Origin: Moringa oleifera
Taxonomy: Eukaryota > Streptophyta > Magnoliopsida > Brassicales > Moringaceae
Length of the DNA: 64,000 bases
NCBI GenBank assembly: GCA_021397835.1
Contig: JAJFZO010000566.1
Span: 8,614,001 to 8,678,000, forward strand
Direction: 5' to 3'
The notes under the pieces were generated by a model that was not told the DNA's origin, did no database searches, and saw only the letters and a list, made by a program, of their open reading frames with translations. Both the position numbers and the translations under genes were made by a program. Of this stretch, positions 24,773-34,390 are shown in pieces. The first letter of the stretch is position 1. The number at the start of each line of letters is the position of its first letter.

Positions 24773-24786
24773 TAGTATCAAAGTCT
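24773..24786 (+). promoter_or_regulatory. primer binding site remnant (initiator tRNA-Met)
   Basis: TAGTATCAAAGTCT resembles TGGTATCAGAGC, the site complementary to the 3' end of plant initiator methionine tRNA that copia elements use to prime minus-strand synthesis. Its place between the LTR end and the gag start at 24849 fits. It has several mismatches. Confidence 0.65.
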
Positions 24787-24848
24787 ATTAAAGATTTAGC
24801 AAGACTTCAAGAAAATCCTTGTAAAAAACTACAAAATTTAGTTTCATA

Positions 24849-25280
24849 ATGAAGATAACCAAGTTTGAGATGGAGCGCTTTAATGGCAAAGGAGATTTTG
24901 GGATATGGCTTCCAAGGATGAAGGCCATTCTTGTTCAACAAAAAGTGGCTCAAGCACTTGCTGGTGAGAGTAAGTTACCATATAACATGTTTGCAGCAAC
25001 GAAAAAAGATGTCTTGGAAAATGCTTACAGTATAATGATCATGTATTTGAGTGATAATGTGATGAGGCAAGTATTAAAAGAGAAAACTGTAGCTAAGGTC
25101 TGGACAAAGCTTGACAACTCGTTTATGACAAAATCACTATCTAAATTAATTTATCTCAAAACAAAGTTTTTTAGATTTAAGATGAACGAAGATAAGAGTC
25201 TTGATGGGAGTCTTGATGAGTTCTCTAAGATAGTGATTGATTTGGAAGATATAAGTGAAAAGATTAGTGATAAAGATTAA
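24849..25280 (+). pseudogene. copia G gag N-terminal part
   Basis: A 143-codon open frame begins with MKITKFEMERFNGKGDF, the typical start of plant copia gag, 62 bases after the primer-site remnant. It continues with WLPRMKAILVQQKVAQAL, LSDNVMRQVLKEKTVAKVW, MTKSLSKLIYLKTKFF and GSLDEFSKIVIDLEDI, in the family order of the UBN2 gag domain. A TAA at 25278-25280 interrupts the frame, but homologous sequence (FSNSLRPTYNQLRDTIRYNK) follows in phase, so this is a point-mutated stop rather than the natural end. The intact form would be about 250-300 residues and would package element RNA in virus-like particles. Confidence 0.92.
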
Positions 25281-26240
25281 GTTGTGATGTTTTCAAACTC
25301 GCTACGTCCTACATATAACCAATTGAGAGATACAATAAGGTATAACAAGGATACCTTGCTAGTAGAGGAGCTGGAGTCAGCCATAAGATCAAAAGAGCAT
25401 GAATTAATGTAAAAGAAGGGAGCTGAAAGCCTTAAAAGTAACAATGAAGCCTTAACAATTAAAGAAAGACCTAAAAAAGATAGAATTCTTAAGGGAAGGA
25501 TTCAATTAAACACAAAAGTTCAGCAAGGTCTAAATCAAAGGGAGTTGGAAGGAAGTTCTATTCTTATGGAAAAGTTGGCCATATTAGAAGGTTTTACAAG
25601 GAATTAAAGAATAAATTACCAAAACAATAGAACGAGGAAGGAAATGCTACAGTTGTAATAAAATCTCTTAAAGAGGGAGATGTATTGGCAGTAACTAAAC
25701 TAAGAAGCACAAAAGAGTGGATTCTGGATTTTTCCTATAGCTTTCATATATATCCCTAGAATGAATGGATTAGGGACTTTAAAGAGGTAAACAATGGAAG
25801 GATGATTATAGGAGATGATCATTCTTATGATATCAAAGGGATTGGCTCCATAGCTCCAAGCTTAATGATGGTTCAACAAAAATACTTACAAATGGGAGGA
25901 ACATTTTCTCAGTTGAAGAGAAATTTAATCTCTCTTGGTTCTCTAGATGAAAAAGGCATGCATCCAAGATTGAACATGTTATCCTCAAAGTGATAAAAGG
26001 ATCACTAGTTATACTTAAGGGAGTGAAGCAAAATGGGTTGTATGCTCTGCGAGGAAAGGTAATTACTAAAGATGTTGCTGTTGCAGTTAAAAGTGATGAG
26101 AATATTTCTCAGCTTTTGCACAAAAGGCTTGGTCATATTTTTGAAAAAAGATTGCAAGCCTTAAGCAACCAGGGATTATTGGGAAAGGACAAAGTATCTC
26201 ACTTGGAGTTTTGTAAGCTTCACTATGTTTTCAAACCATT
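24849..26240 (+). mobile_element. Ty1/copia piece G (gag to pre-integrase)
   Basis: Downstream of the LTR and primer site the plus strand encodes gag from its start codon (24849-25280 open, then broken), the zinc knuckle region near 25555-25610, the protease near 25715-25990 and the GAG-pre-integrase domain at 26010-26230. Key blocks are KEWILDFSYSFHIYP (protease active-site region, degraded) and LLHKRLGHIFEKRLQALSNQ (pre-integrase). The knuckle reads FYSYGKVGHIRRFYKE, where the metal-binding cysteines are Tyr. The element stops at about 26240, where unrelated AT-rich DNA begins. Integrase and everything beyond are missing. Confidence 0.9.
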
Positions 26241-27059
26241 TATATTCTACTCTTACAAGTTTTACTAATGTAATTTTTCTACATGGTCTAGGGACATGAT
26301 TCATATCCCTCATTTCCATTGTGTAATTCAAGTTAGATTATGTGAAAGGATATTGTTGTGCCTTTAACATCTTTTTGCGGTTGTTGCATTTGCTTTGATT
26401 GATGGAAAATGTACTCACTATTTTTTTGGAACATGTTTATGTTTGTTTGCATATGTGTCTGCTTTCTTATTGGCCAATTACATTCTCGATTTTGTTATTT
26501 TTGGTACAAAACTCAATCTAGAAGCTTTATTTCTCTTCAAGTTTTATTGTCACTTAATTATTTTTCTTGAATTGTATCACTATTAAATGTAGATTTCATC
26601 GTTTAGACATTATATTCTTTCCTTATAATAATATTGCATATTAGTAGGCAAGAAATTATTTAGCTGGATTAGCATAATTCTGACATTAACTACCTAATTA
26701 CCTTTTATATTTCTTCACTTATTTCCTTTAGGTGCTTTTCTCTATTGACGACATGTAAATAATCTTCCACTATGAATAACTAAAGAATTATAAGATTAAA
26801 GAGGAACACCATAACCTAAATAATAACTAATTTTTTCAAAGTGCTTTAATGATAAGCATGTTAGCATAATAGTTTGGTTCTAAATTAATTTGTTTTGTGT
26901 AGGAATATTAGATTTAAATACTTTTTGAACTCTGATTCTTCCTTTGTTAATGGTCTTACAGCACATCAATTGTTATGTGTCATACACCATAAATGACCCT
27001 TTCTTATCTTAACCCTTTCTAGACTTCATAAATGTTTCTGAATGTATGTATTAGTAATA
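26241..27059. other. AT-rich DNA, possibly the rest of copia C's LTR
   Basis: The start of copy C's 3' LTR runs into this stretch from the right on the minus strand, so some or all of it may be LTR. The copies of that LTR at 13.9 and 17.0 kb are too truncated to confirm it. No coding similarity was seen. Confidence 0.4.
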
Positions 27060-27251
27060 AGACATGGCTAAAAAAGAAACCATGTGGATTTTTCATTAAA
27101 TAACATGGAGAGTCATTATTTGTTTTCATAAAAGTCAATGTCCAGCTTTGCAAACGGTCTTCAACAACATGGAAAAACCACAAAGAAACTGAGGTGGAAG
27201 GTTTTGGCTTTTAGATTACAGAACTTACTGCTTATAGGATTTGATCCAACA
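27060..27251 (-). repeat. start of 3' LTR of copia C
   Basis: Read on the minus strand from 27251, TGTTGGATCAAATCC is followed by AGCAGTAAGTTCTGTAATC, CATGTTGTTGAAGACCG and AATCCACATGG. These align to 13909-14070 of copy A with scattered substitutions. A purine-rich tract (AGGGAGAGG) lies just inside the element at 27252-27265. The far end of the LTR cannot be placed. Confidence 0.8.
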
Positions 27252-30200
27252 AACCTCTCCCTAATTAGCAAGCAGCCAGTGCAAATCAAAGCCAAAACCC
27301 TTCTCCTTTCTCTTAACCCATGCTAGTGCTCAAAATCTTCAAGCACTTTGAGTGATTTTAAAGGAAGGACACACTTTGTGACTATATCTGTTAGTTGTCT
27401 TTAGTTAAGATTTTGTTGAGCTTTATGCAGTCTTGTTTCACTTTTTCTCAAAAAAAGTGATACTTAACATCAAAATACTTAGTTAATTCATGATATACTA
27501 GGTTTTTACATAAATAAATGGTTAATTGGCTCTTTGAAAACATCATCAAATCCAAGCTATACATCTTCACCTCCTTTAATCGTCAAAGCAATCATACACC
27601 TTCTTTGAACCCTTCTGTTATGGCTATATACTCAGCCTTCATAGTGAAGAGAGCTACGATCTATTAAAGTTATGTATTCCATCTAATACAGCACCCCTCA
27701 AGCGTGAAAACAGAGGTTGGGAGTGACCTTATTTTCTTTCCATGACCAATGAAATCAGTATCAACACATCTAGAAAATCCTTGCTGGACGAGCCCCTCTT
27801 TGGCATATATAAATATATAACCCTTAGTTATATTGATATATCTTAGTAACCACTTCATTGCTTGCCAGTATTTTTACCTATATTGGCCATATATTTGCTA
27901 AAAAGGCTGATTACATAGCATAAATTAGGCTTACTGCAGATCATAGCATACATGAGTGACTATTGCATTTGAGTAGGTTATATAGCTCATTTCTCTATTT
28001 TATTCTTCTGAATTTGGGCAACTATAGGCAGATAACTTGAAGTGTGTTTTCAAGGGTTTGGTAATAGGTTTTGCTTGGTGTATGGAGAATTTTTCACCAT
28101 TTTTGTAGATAATCTTCTTGGAAGAGCTTGAGCCTCTTCTTAGTTCTATGTCTCTGAATTTTCATCTCCGAGATTCTTTTAGCTGGCCTTAGGTCTTTCA
28201 TATCAAACTCCTCAGTTAGAAGTTTTTTACCATGCAAATTTGGTGTTGGATATTGCCTGTTATAAGTATGTCATCAACATAAAGTAAAACTAAGATAGCA
28301 TCCTTGCAGCCAGCATTCTTATGATATAAGCATGCATCATATGACTTTTCTTGAAGCTTTGACTCAACATGAAATTATCAAACCATTGCTTAAGGTATTT
28401 GCTTGAGCTCATATAAATATTTTTCAAAAGGTAAACCTAGTTTTCCCTGCCTTTTGCCTCAATGCCTTCAGGTTGCTTTATGTAAATGGTTTCCAATGAC
28501 TCTTCATGTGAGAATGCAGTTTTCGAAAACCATCTGCTCCACTTCCTAATCCTCTAAGACTATTTTAATAAGGATCACCCTTTGGAGCTCAATATAATCA
28601 ACTCCTTCAATCTGAGTGCAGCCTTTAGCTACTAACTTGGTTTCGAACCTCTTTGGAGCTCTTTTTGTTTCTTCTTCTTTGATCTTGTAAATCCACTTAT
28701 AAGCCACTACCTTTTGCTTCTTAGGCCTTTTTACAAGCTCCTAAGTCTTATTCTTTTTTCGAAAGGCAATCTCTTCCTTCATAGCATGCCACTATCCATT
28801 TTGTCTAGACATAACATCTTTGAAGTTTCTAAGTCCCTGATCCTCTTACGTACGTTCAGCTATGTTAAGGGTATAAGTAATAAATTCTCCCTCAACCAAG
28901 CTAGTGCTCGGCTCCTCACCTAACCTTGGTGATTGAATGATTCTATAATCCCTATCTCGAGCAAATTGATATTGATGCAGTTGATCATGCTAATCCCCAC
29001 ACTATAGTTCTTACTGATCATCATTTACAAGGGCAATTTGCTGTTGCTTTCTTTATGACCTTAGACCAATTGATTCAAAAACTCATTCAATAGAGGCTTG
29101 AGATCCTCTTGATTCTATCTCAACCCCATTAACTTCCCTATATTCCTCTAATGCTTCTGGATATTTATTACTAGCAACAACACCTCCTTGTTAAACATAT
29201 GGCAGAGAAGTCTCTTAGAATGTGATATCTTTAATAATTAAAGTCTTACAGACTTTTTTCTTTTTTTATATAGATTTTATATGCCTTCACTCCTTTAGGA
29301 TAGCCAAGGAAAACTCCTTTTACTGTCCTTGGATTAAGCTTCCCTTCTCTTTGATGTGAAAAGGCAGCACACCCAAATACCCTAAAGTGACTGAGATTGA
29401 AGTCTTTTCTAGTCCATTTTTCTTGAGGTGTCTTCAAGTAGATGCCTTGAACGTCATTTATTTATCAATACACAACTATGGTAGTTGCTTCCCCATAAAA
29501 ACCATTGCTAAGGCCATAGGTGAATAGCATACGCCTCACCTTTCTGTGATGGTTTTATTCATCCTTTCAGCAACTCCATTCTACTGCGAAGTATTCCAAA
29601 CTGTCCTCTAGCTCAAAATCCCATGCTTTTTACAATAAGCATCAAAAGATAAGCCGCAAAACTCTAAGCCATTATCAATTCTCAAGGCTTTATTCTTTCT
29701 TCCACTTTGGTTCTCTATCAACACTTTCCATTTTTTAAACCTTTCAAAGCATTCATTTTTTGTTTTTAACATATACAACCATACCTTTCTTGAAATGTTG
29801 ATGACAATAAAGAAGAAATACCTGTATCCACTGTGGGTTAGAGTTGCCTCTGACACCCACAAATCCGAATGCACATAATCCATAATTTCAGCTGAGTTAT
29901 GCTCCCCAACTATAGTAAACTTCAACCTTTGTTGCTTGGCCAACTAACACATACTGCCCATAGAAACCAAGATGTGAAACTTTATCCTTGCTTAACAGCC
30001 CTTGATTAATGAGGATTTAAAGCCCTTTCTCATTACAATGCCTAAGCTTTTTATGCTAATGTTGGGTTGCACCAAGTTCTTCCGTAGCTGTTACTGCTTC
30101 TCTCATCACAACCTTGCCTTTAAGAATGTATAGGCCATTGCTTTTAGGATCACCAAGGAACCTTTCAAGACTTTAAAAGTGCCTCTCTCTAGAGCATCCC

Positions 30201-30450
30201 TTATCATTCAAATAGCCCAAGAAAATCAAGTTTCTTTTTGGTTGTGCCTTACTTCCTTCAAGATCTTGATGGTTCCATCTTTTGTCTTAAAAGTTGTGGT
30301 TATAATGCCTTTAACTTCATAGGATTGATCATTCCTCATGATAACCCTTCCTCCATTTACCTCCTTATAGTCTTGAAACCACTCAGCCTTGGGACACATG
30401 TGATAGGTGCAAGTTGAGTCAAGAATCTAGAAAATATCTCTACTTGACAA
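27252..30450 (-). mobile_element. Ty1/copia copy C, most complete polyprotein
   Basis: The minus strand holds protease (30450-30150), pre-integrase (30130-30000), integrase (29960-29240), linker (29230-28930), full-length reverse transcriptase (28900-27900) and RNase H (27700-27320). The reverse transcriptase keeps LLYVDDILI near 28290-28260, the catalytic motif lost in copies A and F. The integrase keeps IDNGLEFCGLSFDAYC with the second catalytic Asp. The protease region reads CTYHMCPKAEWFQDYKEVNG. It is truncated upstream of the protease at about 30450, so gag and the 5' LTR are missing. Stops and frameshifts are fewer than in A and B but still prevent expression. It is the best reference for this copia lineage within the window. 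Confidence 0.9.
29246..29943 (-). pseudogene. copia C integrase fragments
   Basis: Two long frames cover most of the integrase. The first (29943-29608) has AEIMDYVHSDLWVSEATLTH, where the Asp of VHSDLW is the first catalytic residue of the DDE core. It goes on to YRYFFFIVINISRKVWLYML and IDNGLEFCGLSFDAYC with the second Asp, then a stop after HGILS. Homology continues past the stop. The second frame (29437-29246) holds TPQEKWTRKDFNLSHFRVFG, then CAAFSHQREGKLNPRTVKGV and FLGYPKGVKAYK, the C-terminal part. The two are separated by frameshifts. Confidence 0.9.
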
Positions 30451-31225
30451 AAAACTATTAGTTTTTTATGTCATTTTCACTCTACTTTTGGAATGAGTCA
30501 AACTCGGACATTGATGGCATGGTGAAGAAGACAACCAACTTTTGTCTAGTTCCTCTATTTGTCAAAACAAGCTATGAAACCATATTAGATGGAAAAGCAA
30601 ACTAGTAGATCTCATGGGCAAGAAGATAATGTCTCTTTTCTTCTTTTTCTTTATCAACAAGACTTCATGACATGAGAAAATTAAAGAACTAGTTGAGATG
30701 TTGTTAAGAGCTCTGCTCTTCTCTGTAGAGTTCATGAATTTATCTAAAGGTATTATTAAATTGATACCTAAGGAATGCCTTAATAGTGGTCGCAAAAAAG
30801 GACATGAAAAGAATCTATTAACTCCAAAATTAGGCCGATGGATCCTTTAGGATTTTGTTGCTTATTTCTTTCTTAATTACTTCCAAATGATATCAAAGTG
30901 TTAATGATTGTATGATGATGATGCAGTTGTCCATGGCCTAAATGGATCACCCACTTCGATGTCAGAGTATGAGCACTTATCAATTTTGGCAACATTGAAG
31001 AAGCTCTTCAATCTCTCCTTACGCTTCCTAATAAAGAGGGATCCATCGGCTAGATCCTTTGAAAACATAGTTCAATCTCAGAAAGAACCCCATAACTGAT
31101 TGCTTAGGTCACTTTCTTAACCCAATTCTTCATCCTTCTTTTCATATTAGGAAAAAGAGTTTATTGCCAGTGACTTTTTGGTATGATTTTTCTTTGATAG
31201 TTTAATGTTCTTTGTATGAATAGAG
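30451..31225. other. unassigned DNA after copia C
   Basis: Copia homology ends near 30450. The rest has no recognised family. A 63-codon frame at 30908-31099 reads as plausible protein ([18 protein letters not shown]) but matches nothing I know. Confidence 0.4.
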
Positions 31226-31440
31226 CAACTTTTAACATTGGTGAAGATCAAGGACGGTGAGGCAAATGAAAATGCCAAGCTGAGTAAATTCCACCAGGAG
31301 TTATTATAACTTGCAACTGTGTTGAAAGGTAAGAATATCTTAACTAGTTACCTAGAAAAAATTTGGAAGGCGATGACTGTGAGGGAATGGAAGGAGTACA
31401 TGGAGGATGCAGTGAAACGTTTTGAAGAAGGAAGACGATA
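31226..31440 (+). pseudogene. exon-like fragments of an unidentified gene
   Basis: Following a T-rich tract and an AG at about 31226, the plus strand reads QLLTLVKIKDGEANENAK and LSKFHQELL, then an in-frame stop, then LATVLK, and meets AAG|GTAAGAATA, a good splice donor, at about 31329. A second stretch (31360-31440) reads [20 protein letters not shown] then RFEEGRRYA before a stop. The residue mix is charged and helical, unlike the surrounding DNA. This looks like two exons of a captured or dead plant gene. I do not recognise the family. Exon borders are inferred from splice-like sequence only. Confidence 0.4.
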
Positions 31441-33189
31441 TGCCTAGAAAATGGGAGTTGATGGAGAATAAATTATGAAAATGAAACCCTCACTCACCAC
31501 CAGATTTTGGGACACTTCATTAAGCATCACTTGCTTTTAGGATCGAGAAAAAGAGAGATCAACAATGAAGATGATATCATTTCTTTCGTGTCTCTAAAGA
31601 TCACTTTGTTCAAGAACATTTGAGAAATAAATATTTCTTATCTAAATGGGTGAAATGATCATTTGTTTAAAAAGAAAAGTATCTATCGAGTTACATAAGA
31701 AGTCTGTTTGTATGTATGTACACATTAAAATCTGCATGCTAGAACCCTATCAAAATAGATAGATATGCAGGACTCTGTTGGGAAGTCCAATGGCTTGTAG
31801 TATCTTGACAAAACTCGTAATTCCTTGGACTATTCCCTTGAAGACTTGCTCATGGTTCCAGTTTTTATTGATTTACCTTAAAAAGTGATGAAAAATTAAT
31901 ATTATTTGAGTAATTATCTATAATTATCGAACTATAAAATGCAATTATGTAGTGGAATGTTGTAGCAATAAGTTAAATAGGGGTATAGATGAAAAAGAAT
32001 AATATTAGCAATTGGTATAGAGTACACATAGGATAATGATGTCTATTGAGGCAGTGCGACAGGAGGAAAAGTAGAAGCTAACAAGTCAGAGGTGAAACAG
32101 AATTGACAATAGGTATGTCTTTTAATGTTTTGTTGGCTTAGGATTTGCATGATTTATGCATTTAATAACAATTGGTATTTGATCACAAAGAAAGTTTATT
32201 ATCATTCTTTATAATAATAAGATTGATTTTAAGTTCTATTCTTTATCCTTAATATATTTATTGTTTGAAGTGATTTAGTATTATTTTAAGTATTTTGATT
32301 TATAGTACTGCCATAGGAAAAGGGAAAGGGAATATATCATAGAGCAAACTAACATAATTGTTCTAAAAAGGTGGAAGATTAACATTCTAGCCCATTCAAA
32401 CTATCTAGGAAAACTTAATTCTTCCTTTTTTTTCTTGAAAAATGTGGGAAGATACCTACCATGATGAAAAACAACATATTACAATTAAATTTTATTTTAA
32501 ATTGTATTATTAATATGCATATTCTTATTTGTTTTTTTATATTTAATAGATTCTTAATGCATTGAGTATTCATACAGGTGTTGAAAAGAATGATAAAAAT
32601 CTAGTGTTTGAATCTTCCCACGATAAGTATTATTTTTTGTTCCTATGAAATATTTATATTTTGTGCATGTTCTTACATATTTCTCATCTTCAAGTCACAC
32701 ATTTTGAACTAACTATCATTTGTTGAGATTGACACAGTGATATTTTGTGGAGTTAGTGTATTAACTTTTAACTCTTTAAATTTAGGAGCATTAGTGAACT
32801 TTTTATATGAAAGTATATTTTTATTAAATGACTATTTGATATTTGGATATTTTTTGTTATGTAAGAAAATGATATAGATAATATTTTAATTGTGAATGAG
32901 TAAATTTGTTTTAATTACATTGTGAGTTACAAGTCTAAGAATTTTGTATTTTAATTGTAATTTTTTAAAAAATAGTAATAATTTATTGATGATAGCTAAA
33001 TGATTTTTTTTTTTGCCGTTTTTATTCAATCATTAGTAAATAATTAATAATTTGTATTCATTTTAGCGATAAATATTCAATGATCGGTATACAACTATTT
33101 GTAATCATTTTTGTGTCAAATGTTAATTGTCTTAACAAATTTATAGTTTGGTTTATATTGATAATTATATTAATATTTAATATTAAAAA
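31441..33189. other. AT-rich DNA without recognised gene
   Basis: No protein motif, RNA gene or bounded element was recognised. Toward its right end it grades into the repeat-rich end of a CACTA-like element, and part of it may belong to that element's interior. Confidence 0.5.
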
Positions 33190-33725
33190 TTTAATTGTTA
33201 ATTATCGAAAAGAATGAAGTCCAACTTGCTTTTAATAGCAATTGTTAATTTTTGATAATTACCCTTAAACACATAGCGGTAATTATTAATTACCATTAAA
33301 TATATAGACATTTAGTGACAATTGGTAATTGTCATAAACAAAATAAAAGTTAATTTGCTTTTAGTGACAATTTTTATTTGCCTTAATAATTGCCATTAAA
33401 TAACCAAATGTTTTATAGTAATTGATAATTGTCACAAACAACACAAATATCAATTTATTTTTAGCGATAATATATAATTATCATGAACAAAATGAATGCC
33501 AATATATTTTTAATAGCATTTATCAATTGCCTCTAACAACTACTAGCAATAATATAAATTTTTAGTAATAATTATGTTATATATTTACCAACAATCATGA
33601 TAATTGTTGGCATAAGGTTTTCTCGACCCCGGCTACGTTAACTATTGAACAAAGACTTTAATGGCAATTGTAATTGCTGCTAGAACTCAAAATAATCATC
33701 GTTAAAACTCTTTCATGTTGTAGTA
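33190..33725. mobile_element. CACTA-like transposon right end
   Basis: This stretch is full of short inverted units built on TTAGTGACAATT / AATTGTCATAAA and TAATGGCAATTG, like the subterminal repeats of CACTA elements. It ends in ATGTTGTAGTA at 33715-33725, which on the other strand reads TACTACAACAT, close to the CACTACAACA terminus of the element at 39276. Copia sequence begins immediately after it. The left end and any genes of this element were not found, so it may be a non-autonomous or truncated copy. The family call rests on the terminus and repeat style only. Confidence 0.55.
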
Positions 33726-34390
33726 TGATTATTGAGGATTAGAAGCCCTTTCTCACTACATTGCCTCAGCCTTCTATGTTAAAGCTAGGTTGCACTAAGT
33801 TCTTCAGCTACTATTTCTCCTATCACAACTTTGCCTTTAAGAATGTATAGACAATTCTCTTTAATTCTTTTTGGGATAACCAAGAAACCTTTTAAGACTT
33901 TAAAGGTACCTTTCTAGAGTGTCGCTTATCATCCAAAGAGCTTAAAGAAATCAAGTTCCTCCTTAGTTGAGGCAAATACCTCATTTCCTTTAAGATCTTG
34001 ATGGTTCCATCTTTTAGTTTTTATGTGGTTCCAATGCCTTTAACTTTATAGGATTGATCATTTCCCATGATAACCATTCCTCCATTTACCTCTTTATAGT
34101 CTTAGAACCGCTTAGCCTTAGAACATATGTGATAGGTGTAAGGCAAGTCAAGAATCCATTCATTTGAGACTTTAGATTTTATCACAGTTAGCACATCACC
34201 TTTTTTTTCAAGGGAATCTGTAGCCACGGCTGCATGTGTCTCGTTGGTGGGTTACTCACCTTGATTCTTCTTAAACTCTCTACAAAACCTCTTAATATGG
34301 ATAAAGTTCTCATAAAAGGATCAATTCCAATAGTATGCTTGATTTTTTATCACCTTCTTTTTCATGCTTTTGCAATTAAGATTGGTTATG
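33726..34390 (-). mobile_element. Ty1/copia piece D (gag knuckle to pre-integrase)
   Basis: On the minus strand this piece holds the gag zinc-knuckle region (34330-34280, HIKRFCREFKKN), the protease region (about 34220-33920, with EWILDLPYTYHICSKAK) and the start of the pre-integrase domain, cut at 33726 by the CACTA-like terminus. The same sequence, uninterrupted, is found in copies B (19450-18830) and C (30450-30000). Stops and frameshifts are present. Upstream of 34390 the homology ends. Confidence 0.82.

Noticed and set aside
26241..27059. Complete 5' to 3' boundaries for the copia C LTR
   Set aside because: Only the first ~190 bases can be confirmed by alignment to copy A; the outer end cannot be placed from this window.
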